This document shows, piece by piece, positions 23,901-36,868 of a stretch of 64,000 nucleotides of DNA. Positions within the stretch are counted from its first letter, which is position 1, and each line of letters opens with the position of its first letter. The position numbers were made by a program, and so were the translations under genes. The DNA comes from Phalacrocorax aristotelis (Eukaryota > Chordata > Aves > Suliformes > Phalacrocoracidae). The stretch spans positions 77,618,090 to 77,682,089 of the forward strand of contig NC_134311.1 in NCBI RefSeq assembly GCF_949628215.1, in the 5' to 3' direction. Below the pieces are notes generated by a model that had not been told where the DNA came from, did not search any database, and saw only the letters and a program-made list of their open reading frames with translations.

Positions 23901-24270
23901 AATGAACTGCCTAATCTATTTTGTTCAGAAAATATTACCTTCATGATTAAACTTGTCACTAATTCTTCATGTCCCTTTCTTCTGCTCTGAAAGTTTAATT
24001 TTAAAGGATTTCTGTTTTGGTGTTTAATCGGTAATTTTGGTTTATAACCTACAAAGATTTTTGGGAATGTGGGGATGAAAATAATGTTATCTTAGCTTTT
24101 CTTTATTATTATTATTGAGAGACATTTGTTGAAGCATTATTCTATGCTATATTAGCCATCTGAATATAGCTTTTCTTGGAAGAGGAATGTATTGCCCATT
24201 CAGTAATTACAGGTAAAGACTGAGGTTGCAGGGTATCAAAGGGGATCCAGATCCTGCCTGTGTCATGCCA
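20986..24270. other. Unique DNA, no gene supported
   Basis: About 3.3 kb of AT-rich sequence. The region 23276-23330 (TTTAGACACCTAACC, later GTTAGGTGAAAC) has inverted-repeat-like similarity to old DNA-transposon relics but is too short to name. A (TTA)n/(TTTA)n tract lies at 23671-23719. No exon is seen. Confidence 0.55.
23671..23719. repeat. (TTA)n/(TTTA)n microsatellite
   Basis: ATT/TTA units pass through a T-run into four TTTA units. A second short (ATT)n lies at about 24102-24116. Confidence 0.85.
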
Positions 24271-24520
24271 CGTTCACCCACCGCAACATTCGCCGCTAAT
24301 GTAAGCTGGCAGGAGTCAACTTCAAACATGACGCTTCTCCCGACACTTGGATGTCAGTGGGATTTCCAGCACACGCTTGGTTGCTCCCTCTGGAGCGTCA
24401 GTGCACCCTTCCTGCTGGCTGTGAGCGCTCAGCGTTCCTTCTGCAGTGGTAGATGTGATGGGCTGTGACATCTACCGTCTCAGTAAAGAGCCGCCTCAAA
24501 CATTATCAGAAGATGTCACG
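24271..24520. other. CpG cluster in CpG-poor DNA
   Basis: Thirteen CpG dinucleotides fall within 250 bp (24271, 24282, 24291, 24294, 24332, 24341, 24374, 24396, 24426, 24433, 24476, 24492, 24519). The kilobases on either side have very few. It is not part of a recognised CR1 copy. It also contains a 9 bp inverted repeat at 24448-24476. It may be a small CpG island, an unmethylated enhancer, a GC-biased old repeat, or chance. No exon or promoter motif is identified. Confidence 0.5.
24448..24476. repeat. 9 bp perfect inverted repeat (hairpin)
   Basis: GGTAGATGT at 24448-24456 and ACATCTACC at 24468-24476 are exact reverse complements, separated by 11 nt. Confidence 0.9.
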
Positions 24521-27500
24521 TAGAGCTTGCCAGCTTCAAGACAAACTGGATGGCAGTGATGCAAAGGCCTATTTATATCAGCCCAACATAACTTGGGTTC
24601 TTTGAAGTGCAGGCTACGTTATGGAGCATGATGGGAGCTAAAAATATTAAGTCCTTTCATAGTTAGTAGTATTTTCTCTTTTTTTTTTTAATACAACCAT
24701 ATGATTTTACATGATGCTGCCCTTCAGCTGCTGGAACATGGAGCACTACCTTGTGAAGAAGCGCTCTTTTTGCCCAGCCCAAAATGAAATGCTTGCTTGT
24801 CTGTCATATGCCATGGACCCGTCCCCATTCCTGGTTCTCCTGAGTCTGTGGCAAAGAGGTTAAGCTGTTTAACACCTAATCTGATGACCTGACATATACC
24901 ACCAAATGTGTCTGTTGCCTTGACTTTCTCTGCTTCCTCTTCCCTTGCATGCTTCAGCTGTTCTTCATAGCACATTAGAGGGTTGCTGTCTTTATTAGTC
25001 ACCAATAACACATTAATACATTCCTTCTCCTATTACCTTGGACACTAATTTGGTGGAATTGGATACTGACAGTACATGGATGTTGTTAAGGTTAATGACC
25101 CAGAGATTTACAAGAGAAGTCGCATTAGAAATCAAATTGATTGTAATAATTGTTTCACCGAACAGTGTCAACATTAAGTACAGTATGTTGTGCTATGCCA
25201 TCCAGGGAGGCCCTGTGGCTGATACAATAACTAGAACACTGTCTACATACGCTCCTTACAAGACAATTCATGCTGAAATATGTTTAGGTAAATGCAGCTC
25301 TAATAATGGATGCCTAAGATGTTCTAAGATATGAGACACTGTGTTTCTGGTCTCCGCGTACTCTTTTGCCTCCAAGCGTATTTTGTACTTGCATCCAATT
25401 CTAAAGAAATTGTTGGTTTTTTCCAGCCAGGGATGAGCAGAAAACAAAATTTGGTGGCTGTTGCCTCCTTTTGGCCTGAGTTGTGAGGCAATGCAGAATA
25501 CCTCCGCTGTTCAGTCCAAACTTTTGCTCAGATAAGTGGCTGTTTTGCAGTTCAGAGCTTCTGCAGTTAGGCTGCTTTAAATATTTAAGCTGCAATACAC
25601 TGGATGAAATACATTTGCTATAAACATTGTATTCATACTGACAGTGGAATACAGAAATTGCAGCTGAGATACTGTGGAAATCTCCCAGAAGTTTCACCCT
25701 TGACCAAAAAGGTGTGTGATTGACTCTGTGAAACTATTAAAAAACCTTAGTGCCCTTTTCACATTGTGGATCCCATTCCTTCCCTTCCCTTCTCTGTTCT
25801 TCTATATATTTCTGGTCATTCTCTCTCCTGCATTCCTCCTTTCTCCACCTCTTCTCATTCAGTGTATTGATCTTGCAGCCGAAGAGGTCACTGCTGAGTG
25901 CTGAGTGGCACTGTGAATGGTGAAATAAGAGGTGCTTGTCATGCTGGACTCCTGTACAGTCATCTGCACGCCCACAGGACTTGACTCACCCATTCCTGCC
26001 ATCCTAGTGTCAGCTCTGGCTGCAGGGTGCTCACCGCATTGCTGACAATGGTGAGTTATGACTAGAGCTGAAGGTCAGGAAATTAACCTCTCATACTTTT
26101 CACTGGCATTTTCTTCACACGTCTTGTGTTGTTTCTCAGTCTTATTTGCAATATCTCAAGACCTCCACCAAACAATGTATTCTCCAAGAAAATTCCAATT
26201 TTAGCAACAGCAACAAATGTTCTGTGGAAAGAGAAATGCTCTCACTAAAAGCGGTCTGTTTGTTTTGGCTCTGATAATGTACACTAATCATATCCACCCT
26301 CCCTTCTTCCTTTCTCCCAGTCCCAGCTTGTCTTCTTTCTCAACCAGTTTACATGTCATATGCTTACTTGAGGAGCTAAAATTTTAATAGAGGACAGAGA
26401 AAATACAGTGAGATTGGTACACTGGTGGGACTCGTGACTAAGTGAAGACACTTGCACTCTTGACATCTAAGCTGGTCACCTTTGGCTCCTCTTACAAGCA
26501 GTGGGACAAAAATTAAACCTCTTGGCATGATTAGTCTCAGCCTAGAGTGGATGAGCTACAACCTAAAAAGAAGGCATATGCTGGGTTCACAGGCTGGCTT
26601 TCTAAGATTCTGTAGTGTGGGACCTACAGTTTATAGTGATCATAAAGGCAATTGGGGTGAAAAGAATGTATTTTGGTGCATAGACTCCTAGTGTAATGAG
26701 GTTGTATTACTCTTTCTTTCTGTGTCACGTCTGCAGAAAATGTGGTTGCCCTCTGCTCCTGCCTAGAAAGGCTGCACTGTTTAGCTCCTGCTATGACAGG
26801 TTGTGTTTGTTAATGGTGAAGGTCCACTTAACCTTTCGTCACGCAGCTACATTGTAGGCACTTAGATTTGAAGAACTGGCCTATAGATCTGGTTCATCTG
26901 CAAATGCCATTACATGTAAAAAGCAAAACCAAAAGTTGTTGTGTTTTGGATCTTACCACTGTTTACATAACACATCAGTAACATGCCAAACACCGTCTTT
27001 TGCTCTATACAGTATTTTGTACAGCTTGCTCCCTACACCATCGGCTTGTTTTGTGGCTGATGTGTAAGCTGGGATGTTACTTTTAAAATGTATTTTAATG
27101 GCATCATGTATTCCGCAACAGGCCTGTCAAAATACAGTGTCAAGCTCTCATATGTCACATAAAAACTGTTTGATGTTCTCCTCACTTGAACTCCTACTTT
27201 GCATAGTAATTACAAGAGATCTTGACTGGGTGAACTTGTTAGCTTTTTACATGCACAAGCCTAAGGACACTTTAATTAAAGTCAGAGGGAAACTTGAAAG
27301 CACAGGCAGCAAGAAATAATAATAAGACTAAAAATACCCCGTTTAAAACCGCCGTAGAGAAGCAAAAGGGACAGGACATGTCACAGACAGGGAACATTAT
27401 GAACTAGGCGGAATCTAACCATTCCTTCCCCAATAGTAGCACATCATAATTATAAATATAAATCATGCTTCATTTCTTCCCATATGACAGCACTGGTAAA

Positions 27501-30500
27501 ACAGAATGACATTACTGACCAGTAATGCTGTCTGAGAAATAGCAAAGGCTTTTTTTGCAAGACCGAGCTACTTAGTTTTAACTCTTTCAGAGAGAAAGGA
27601 AGTCCCCAAGCCAGTGTGAAAAAAAAAAGGCCCACAACCATCATGTCTCATTTTGTGGAAATAATCTTCCATAAATTACCTATACCGGGAGAAAGAAACA
27701 TCAGGACTGTCCTGAAAGAATATTGTAATTTTCAATTTTCTTTTACTTTTCTCATGGAAAAGTAATGTTTTACAGGAAATCTGAAATTTTCTCCTAGAAA
27801 TGTGACTTTTATTACCTTTAAAGAATATTTTTATAGATAAGTGAATACAAAATGATTTCCTGTCTTTTTTCTGGTTTTTGTTTGTTTCTTTGTTTTGTTT
27901 TGTTTCATACCAATGCAACCATTTTCTCCTTTCCTGATTTTTGGGCTTTCTTAATTATTTAGGTCTTACCTGGCTACTTCAGTCTCCTTGAGTGCCCATA
28001 TCTCACAGTTTCTTTCTGAATAAATAATTAAGACAGTATTAGTACAAAATACATTTTCCAAAGCCACAGATATACACCTCACACATTGTCTTTGTTCTGC
28101 TTTATCTGTTGTGCTATGCTCTGTGACTCTCACAGTAGCTGATAAGTAAAGCATCCTGTTGCAAGGCTTAAATCTCTGTATGTTCCTCCTTGTACAATCT
28201 TGCTTGCATGAGAAGTCCAGAGTTCAAATTTAACTCAGTATAATTCATTATTTACGATGGGATTCAGATCACAGATTGAGACACTTACACTTAGATGTGT
28301 ACAAAGGAATAAATGAGTATCTGTGATCTCTATACAATCCAAAACCCAATTCAGTTGACTAAATGTAGGTAGCAGATGCTGCCTGAGACTTTTCTAGAAT
28401 ACAACATAGTCTCTAATTGTTGATCTAGAGGAGCACGTATCTCCCACAGGTCCTGGGTCATATCTGACTGACCCAGGCAATGTCTCAAATAATGAAGGGC
28501 ATCCCAGAAGGCACAAAAAGCCGGTGTTTTGGTAACTGAATCAAGCCTCCCGGCACAGTAGGCTGAACAGAGACTGTTCAAGCAACCAGTGCAGTCATAC
28601 AATGAGCTGAACCTTACGCCAGCCTCTATTGACTGTATTGACTCCCCCTACATTGACTTTAGTTTAAGGCACTGATTGCTGAGGCACCTAACTCACACGT
28701 ATACACCTTCATATGAACACCTAAATTAAATCACCTTAATCTGGGGGCTGTTCTGTCTCTCTTGAGTAGCCCTGAGCTAGTTACTCCTCCACTTCTTTCT
28801 ATGCCATGCAGCTTTTCAACTGTTGATAATTTTACTTATTCCTAAGTGTAAGCTCTTCAAAATTTTCACTTTTCCAAGATAGTACAGCAAATCTATAACC
28901 TTCTCCTTATTCAGAAACAGCACTGACCTCGTCACTGCCTGACTTCTCAACTCTTTCAGATTGCAGTATTGAATTTGACAGCTCTGCTTCCTCTCTGTGC
29001 TTGCACACCTCTTCAGTTTCTCAGAACAAATGTCTTCCTTTTACAGCTCCTTCTTGTGCACTATGAGTTAGACCTGTTTATTTGCAGATTAAGCAGGCAC
29101 AGGTTGAGGTGTTTGTGTCCTCTGTGCCCTGACTTGTTTGGGACTAGTCTTGGCCTTGCAGGTTTAGGATCCATTTCCATTTTCTTTTTCTAAAGCTGTC
29201 CTTGGGGGTATGTTTTATCTTTTAGCCTCTTTACCTTCATTTGTCTAGATGAAATAATGGGATATCATTTCACTGGTGAGCAGTGCCAAAGGGTCCAAGA
29301 ATCAAAAGCGTGCTTACACCAGCAATGTGATGAAGTGCTGCAAAGCTATACCCAGTATTGCAGATACAAACCCCCCAGAGTCTTTGGCAATGTCGTGATA
29401 TTAATACTTCCTTAATTTACCATAGAAATATTGCCATACCTCCTACAACAGGTTGGTTCCTGCTTCTTTCCACGATTGCACAGGAAAACAGGCACTAGAA
29501 GCCCTGGCTGGGAGTTGTTCTGAATCATTCGTCACTGTCTCTAGCTTAGCACTTATGTATGTATGTAAATCCACCTACATCCATGCCTAGCCCACAGAGG
29601 CAGCATGACAGAAGCTGTGGAAGGTCACAATTACAACCCCATCTGTTTGCAAGAACGAGTCACTGAATACATTTGAAATTGAATACAAACAAAATTAAGG
29701 CAAGTTTGCAACTGGTTGAGGTATGATACCTCAAACACTTCATCTGCTCCAATGGCTTCTAATAATTCCCAAAATATAGAATTATTATAGCAAATATCTT
29801 CTTGGAAGTATACTAAAATTATTATTACTGTTAGGATTTATAAAGTAAGCATCTTCTAAGCTTCTTAAATGTCTTTGAATCCTTAATATGTCAACTGGAA
29901 AAGGTGCTCCATAAAATGGTTACTTGATTCAACTATCTCATGTCTAAAAAAAACTGCTGGCCAGCTACTCGTGCAGAGAAGATGATATGGAGAAAGAGGC
30001 TGCACAGAATGGTCTGAATGAAGCATACATCATCATTACCTCCAAGGGACACTAGGTACAATTTGTATGGATGCTACTGTGAGCAACACAAATATGGTGT
30101 GCTCTCTTTCCAGGGAAGAGGAACCTTTTGAAATGAAAATGGCTAAAATGCATTTTCAGCATGAGTTCAATGTATGTTACTCAGCCTGCAGTACCACGTG
30201 TAATGAAATGAGATGTATAAAGTTGGTTTCTTATCCAGAAAGCTCTGTACACTGAAAAATGAAAATAAACTAACATATGAGATTCTCAGCTGCAGGAAAC
30301 TAAAGAAAACATAGAAAGATATGGATATCCTCAGCTAGGCTGGCTAGTGTGTAAAAGATTTCATGGTTATCTACCATCAGATATATATCCAGCTGGTGAT
30401 GTACTATTCTGTTAGGGTTGGCAGTCACACAGAAGATGGCCAAGTCAAACCTCAGAAATGCTGGAAGCATCACGATGTGTGAATAAAAAATACATAGTAC

Positions 30501-32428
30501 CATTACAGATGTAGTCAGTTGAATTGTAACACACTGATCACTGAAAGCAGAGGCTATGTTGGAAATCCAAAACAGGAGTCTACAAACCCGGTATGCTGAC
30601 TAAATATGGCCAAGGGCATCAGAGACGTGATTGGCATGGGTGACACATGGGCAAAAGCAGGGCAAGCAAAGAAAAGAGATACCTGAAGTGCAAACCAACC
30701 CCAGAAGATGAACAGAAGCAGGGCAGGAAAGAGACCATTTCAATCCAAGTTATTCAAAGTAGACTAATTCTCAGACATCTGGGGAATAGATGAGCTGCTA
30801 GACATTACTACTGGGATACTGTGAGGCAAGCAATGTAGTACTTCAGAAACCAAAGTATCCCAAACTATTTAGACTGCAATCCCAGTTTACTGGAGAGAGC
30901 TATGTTATTTATATGAGGATGGGAATTCGGTCACATCACATCATCTCCATACTTAAGCCATCAGCTTGACAGATCAAATTGCTAAGCTGCTCGTAAAGAA
31001 GCTCGCAGAAGTCTTTAACAGAAGCTTGGTCCAACACTCAATATTGGGTTGTAGAGACATTTCCTTGCCTAGAGCTAGAGATTTTTTTAGGATTGACTTA
31101 TTTCCCCAGGACAAACCACACATTGTGAAGCAAGCTAAACGGCTTGAACAGATGAAAACTCAACCTTATAACATGGTAATAGGCAGTAAGACTATTTCAT
31201 TCAAGTTTCTTTTTATTTCATTCCCACCAAACCTAAGACAAAGGCACAGGAAATATAAACTAATGAAATATACTTTCCCATAAGATATGATGAACAAGTC
31301 ATTGAAAGAACAACAATTTTCAAGTGACTTCAAATTATCTGGAAAAAAACACAGTACAACACCATCCAGGAGGAACCTTGCTGTCTCAGGAAAAACTCAC
31401 ACTTAACCCTCCTGCAAGGTACACTGGATAAGTACTTGATACTAAGGAAGGAAAAAAACAACCTTACAAACCTTGGAGAACTCTGTCTTAGGTCTGAAGT
31501 TAAAATGTATTAAAATGATTTTGTACTTTATTGTCACTTTATTATTTACACAAGCACAATCACATACCTAAACTGATAGCAAATTTAATATGCATTTTAA
31601 ATGTAATTGCTCAGATGTTATAAGGTTTTCCTAGTTTTGTCATTACAATATGACAGTCTGGAAGGAAAAAACTCTGAAATTAGGACTCTGACCCACCGTC
31701 TGTAGTAAATCTCAGACTAGAGAACTCGAGTATTGGTGCCCCTTGGCTTTCTGCCACAGGTCTGCCCTGGAAATGATTATGCTGCAGCAAACTTTGGAGC
31801 AGGAATGTCTGACCATGAATCAGATCGACCCCACCTTCAGGAACTGTTTACGTGAAGATGGCTTCTTGTGTGTTGTAGGTGCTGAAGAAAAAGAACCCAT
31901 TTCCCACCTCTGTGGCATGAAGCAGAGACCATGGGAGAGCAGCAGGCCAAAATTACAGGGATACATGCCTTACTGCACTGTTACACACACCCAAAGACTT
32001 TATGTGCATTTGAAATACCCATGGCAAATAAGGTGAAAACAAGATTTATGCCCATCACTTAGATCACAGGAAGGTATATTATGACACTTAAGTCCTTAGG
32101 AACTGTTTTTTTATTACTGGGCAAAGAGTTGACAAGTCAACTCCGGTATTTTATCAGACCCATCAGTCATGAGCCATCAGAAAAAGCCTGAGAGATAGGG
32201 TATGAGTAGACAACTGGGACAACCTCACTCTGTATTCTTGGGAAGTTACTAGCTCTAAAGTGGCATTAAAAAGCTTAAGGCAACATGAATATTGTATCAC
32301 AAGAATAGTTTATGGGACTTTTCATATGCATTTATTATGCCAGGACAAGGGGTGGCCACTGGGTTAAAGTTGTTCCTCTCCTAGAAAATTTCTTTCTGAT
32401 GTTTGCAGATATGAGGGTCTATAATGGC
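24521..32428. other. Unique DNA, no gene supported
   Basis: About 7.9 kb. It has a T-run at 24677-24690 and a (TTTTG)n tract at 27873-27905. Two stretches, about 25020-25330 and 26900-27320, are repeat-free and conserved-looking; they are discussed as findings. A minus-strand open frame at 25011-24724 (about 95 codons, with a charged EEEAEKVKA segment) is unremarkable in length and matches no family I know. Confidence 0.5.
27873..27905. repeat. (TTTTG)n / (TTTG)n tract
   Basis: T-rich units with regularly spaced guanines; ordinary low-complexity DNA. Confidence 0.85.
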
Positions 32429-32641
32429 AGGCCAAGGGACAATGGGCACAAGCTGGAACATGGGAAGTTCCACCTGAAGATGAGGACAAACCCCTTCCCT
32501 GTGTGGGTGCCAGAGCAGGGGCACAGGCTGCCCAGAGAGGCTGTGGGGTCCCTTCCCTGGAGACATTCACCCCCCGCCTGGACGCGGTCCTGTGCCCCCT
32601 GCTCTGGGTGTGCCTGCTCAAGAAGGGGTGGGACGGGATGA
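32429..32641 (+). pseudogene. CR1 ORF2 C-terminal remnant (copy 3)
   Basis: An open plus-strand frame carries the C-terminal end of CR1 ORF2: [13 protein letters not shown], then PEQGHRLPREAVGS. This segment has no domain of known catalytic function. Copy 2 has a stop codon (7137-7139) shortly after the matching [10 protein letters not shown], whereas copy 3 stays open past that point. Confidence 0.75.
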
Positions 32642-32698
32642 GCTCCAGAGGTACCTTCCAACCACCCACCAGTCTGGGGTTCTGTGATTCTGTGATAA
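32429..32698 (+). mobile_element. CR1 LINE fragment, 3' end (copy 3)
   Basis: A 270 bp plus-strand CR1 3' fragment ending in GTTCTGTGATTCTGTGATAA at about 32679-32698. It is the sense equivalent of 6934-7200 in copy 2, with very similar sequence (GGCACAAGCTGGAACATGGG, AGACATTCACCCCCCGCCTG). The two therefore belong to the same subfamily. It is heavily 5'-truncated. A preceding GGACAAGGGG near 32343 could be a rearranged extra piece, but the intervening 85 bp does not align by eye. Confidence 0.92.
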
Positions 32699-35142
32699 CT
32701 GTCTGTTTATACCCAGAATTTGAAATAAATATAAAATAAAACTCTGTCATTGCTATGAGGATAGTATTTGAGATATTTGCTGCGAAAGTTATTGTGCCCA
32801 ATATGAAAGAGAACACTATGTATTTTATCTGGTTCAGAGGCAACATACAATCCAGCCATTCATAAAGCTGGTAAAAAGATTAAAACTCCCAAATAAGTCT
32901 TCAGTAGAGTTACCTGTTACATTCAGGTTATAAAAAGTACTGCTAAGGCCTTGTTTTATTTTTTAAGTCTTCCTTAAAAATGCATTTTTTTGTTCATTGG
33001 TTTAATCCTTCCTGTTTTCTTGTTATTACATCATAGCCATAGAACAGAAAGCTGGAACTTTACTTTCCACAGCAGCCTTCATCTCCTTTTAGCACCAACT
33101 TCATTCCATCCTTTCATACTCTTGGTGACATGAAATTTGCTCCAGAACCCTACTGCGAAGGCTTTTTGCATCAAACAAATCATCATCAACCACAAATCTC
33201 CAAAGGGACTTGGGAGAGAAATAAATAAGTAATTAAACAGAAGACAGTCTGGCAGATAAAAAGTGATGAGGAAGGGATCTGACTGTGTAGGTCAGAGTAT
33301 TTGCTGTGGTTTGTTCTCCCTAAAGGTGCATTAAGGGTGGAAGGGGAAGGTAGTCTGAACTGGCTGGATTAGCCAATCTAACATGGCATCAGAAATAATG
33401 GCTGCGTGCTAGGTAGACAGACAGACTGGGAAGCTGGCTCCTCTGCAAAAGCCTGCGATATTCAGATTTCTTTAGAAAGGTACAGCTTATCGCCTTCACT
33501 TCACTAATATTCTTTCCCTACTTTGAGAGGTGATGACACCACCAGAGTTAGGAGCTGTCCCTTGGGGTATCTGGTAAAAGAGAGGAGAAGACGTCTCATG
33601 CTCTGCTTACCAGGCTGAGAGATCAAACGTCAAACCAAGTTGCCATGGCTGACAGAGTTACTGTACAGGAACCACCCTTGTGGTAAATACCCTCGTGTAT
33701 GGTCTTAGTCTACTGCTACAGTGGGATCCTCCATCTCAACTTAGACTGCAGTGAAGAACATTACAGTAACTTGCATTATCTTCTGTTGGATGTGGACTAA
33801 GTGTGCGCACAGACCATACCCACAGCTCATCTGACCCACAGAAACTTGTTAAACTGTGGTAACTTCCTTAAATATCTGAGTCATAGGATTTAACCAAGAT
33901 ATAAATTTCTTGGTTTTATCACAGGTTTCCCATGTGACTCAAGAAGTTTGGTTCCAGTTTTGAAGTTTTTAAAACAACTATACAATACTTTTGCTACAGT
34001 ACATTTTTTTTTCTGCCTAAAGATATTTGTATCTAGAATATAAAGTATTCCACCCCAATAGATTTTCAAGATATGGTAACAACAAAAAAACCCACATTAA
34101 GGCCATAGCATGTTACTTGCTTTCCAAGTCCAGATAATCTATGGTCATCAAATACAGCACTGAAGTGGCAGAGCAACAGTCTCACTATATCTCACAATCT
34201 GGAGATGAACTGAATTAATTTTTATAGTCTTTCCCTAAATAAATTAGCAGTAGGGATCTGAAAAAGGTTAGGGCAGAATTTGAAAGTGTGCCTCTCCATT
34301 TAGTTGTTTTATCAAAAGAGATGCTTCATCCCAGCTGTCCATCTGTTTCTTAGCCTCATTGTCGAGCTCTCTTGCAAGGACATTAATTAATCACAAGGGT
34401 GACTTGTACAGTGGCAGAACTTGTGGTGGTTTCTTATATCTAGCACAGCAAGGCAGAGATTGTCTTGGCCATTTCTCCTGGAAGTTTATGAGAAAAATAT
34501 TTACTGTTTTTAGATAGAAGTTGCATAAAAACATTTTATAAGTGAGGTTATTGGGTTCACACACGTACATAAAGAGAGAGCATGAAAGAGAAAGATTAAT
34601 TATTTTGTCAGGAAATCTATAATTCTATAGCTGTACCTAAAGTGAGAGCAAGTTCAGCAAGTCAAAGGCTTTTATCAAAGTCAATAAACCTTGAGAAATG
34701 GGATCTCAGTATCAGGGCCCTGCAACAACAGAAATGGAACTAGAGAGCGATTATCCATACCCCTCTTACCCCTTCTCCCAAGAAAATGAAATCTTCAAGG
34801 CAAAAGGATTAAAGTGAAAACTGCTGGTATGGAAATGGAAATTTCTGCCTGAGAATGATTTGCATATTTTCCACACACACTTTATTGCGCCTGGAGCTTC
34901 TGGCACCCGTGTGCAAGGCTTTGATATGGGTCAGCACATGGCAGGGGCCAAAAGAGAACAGTGCTGAAGACACTTTGGCTCCTTGCAAGTGCATCAGACC
35001 AACATAAATGACCATAATCATATTAGAGCATGGTCACATTGAAACGGTCACAGTTAAGTAAGTGCAGGGAAGTCACTGGCTTAAAATATCATCAACTACT
35101 TTTCAAGTCAAGATCTCTACCTTTCAGCTTCATTCTCTATGA

Positions 35143-35169
35143 AGGCCCTCGCTCTACGAGAGAGGGCCT
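35143..35169. repeat. 27-nt hairpin
   Basis: AGGCCCTC at 35143-35150 pairs exactly with GAGGGCCT at 35162-35169. Inside it, after one mismatched pair, CTC (35152-35154) pairs with GAG (35158-35160) around a three-base loop. Confidence 0.85.
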
Positions 35170-36768
35170 AATTTTCATTATTATGTACTTGAAATCATAT
35201 CTTTTATTTTTACATAAATCATTAGTTCGATTTAAATCAACAAGTTTAATTCCAAGGTTTGAGGATAAGTATGCAAAATAAACTTTGCAAGATCTCCTTT
35301 TTAATGATGACTACAGAAACAAAATTCATATCTAAATCTGCATCAGATGTAGCCAGGCCTAAAATGCTTCTATGCCATTCCTTTTCAGTGCTAATATCCT
35401 AAAGATGTGATTTATTCCTTTGTAATTTTCCACATTAAATATTATTATATTGTTGCTTAGATTATAAAGCAGTACTCAGTGGTACCTATTTCTCTCATTT
35501 TCTCTAATATCTTTAAAAAATAATCAGATGGACAAAGAAGGCAGGCCTAAATCTACAACAAAACCACAAAACTAGAAAACACCACAAATGAAATAATTCT
35601 TCTTCTCCTTCTTTAAGTCATCCCTTACTTGAGTTCTTTTGAGAGCACATGCTGTGCTGAAGGTCTTGGAGGACAATGCATTTGTTATCTATCAGACTTG
35701 AGGGAGAAGAGAGTGAAGGAATATATGCCAGAGGGGAAAAACAAGCAAATCAAGGAAAAGTTGTTCATGAAAAAAACACCTTTTTTTATATAAAGCATAA
35801 ATACTTCAGGTGAACTCAATTGCAATAATGTGTGATGCATAGAGGTGGTAAGAAACTGCATGAATGGTATTTTCTTCATTATTTTCATCCCAGTGAGGGG
35901 TGAAAACTCAAAATTTCATACACATATGTATATCGAAATAGAAAATGTATCAGTGCACCTCAAATTATGAATTTTTTTAAACAGCTCTAAAATTTGTCCT
36001 TTTTTAATACTATTTCTGAAGTACAAATTTGTTCAAATTTCAAAGCAAAAATACTGGTTAATAAAATTCCAAATATTTTAATCTACAAGTGTCCAAAAGG
36101 ATATTCTGACAATGTTCAAATATTTGACCAAAAAAACCCTCCCCAAATTCAAACCCAGACCTTCTCAGCTGACAGAACTTCCTGTCCTCGGAGCTCCCAC
36201 ATGAGAGAAGAAATACATGATAAATCTAACCTGACTTGAAGTTCCACGCTGTATTTCTTTATTGTGTGCTAAAAAAGGAGAAAAAAATATGCACAAAGCC
36301 CACTCAGCCCTCACAGTTAAACAGAGGACTCTTGGCCATGCCAGCAGTGGCTTTCCCCTTTGGTTTGTATATTTTAATAGGGTGACTTTTACTTTTTTTT
36401 AATTAAATAATTTTTTTTGTCTGTCCTGCACTGTTTCCTGTGCTAAACCATACTAATAATTTACTTGACTTTTTAAAAATTAGAATAATGCAGATATGTA
36501 TTTGAAGCACAACAGTGTCCTTTCCAAGGTTATATACAGCTATTATGTATTATTTTAGGTGAGGGAAGGACATGGCACTGTCATGTATCATTCTCCTATC
36601 AAACATTTGGCAAGCAGCACTGAGTTGTCAGGGAAGAGGTCATCTTAATATCTAGATAAATTCACCTCAGAGAACTGTATGCAGAAATAAATACAGCCCA
36701 GATTATATTCCTGATACAGTTGTCCGCAATGTATAATAGAGGAAAAGGTTCTTGTTACCAGCTGACAA

Positions 36769-36868
36769 AAAAACCCAAAACAAGCAAACAAACAAACCTT
36801 AATGGTTATCTAAAATTAAAATTTAGACAGCTAGTTTTCTTTTTTGTTGTTGTTTTTGTTTTTGCTTT
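36769..36868. repeat. AAAC-type and TTTTG-type low-complexity tracts
   Basis: An (AAAC)n-like run at 36769-36797 and a T/G-rich run at 36839-36868 lie about 40 bp apart and are roughly complementary in composition. Confidence 0.8.

Noticed and set aside
24724-25011. 95-codon minus-strand frame with an acidic/basic helix-like segment
   Set aside because: Somewhat protein-like composition, but no family match and length unremarkable.
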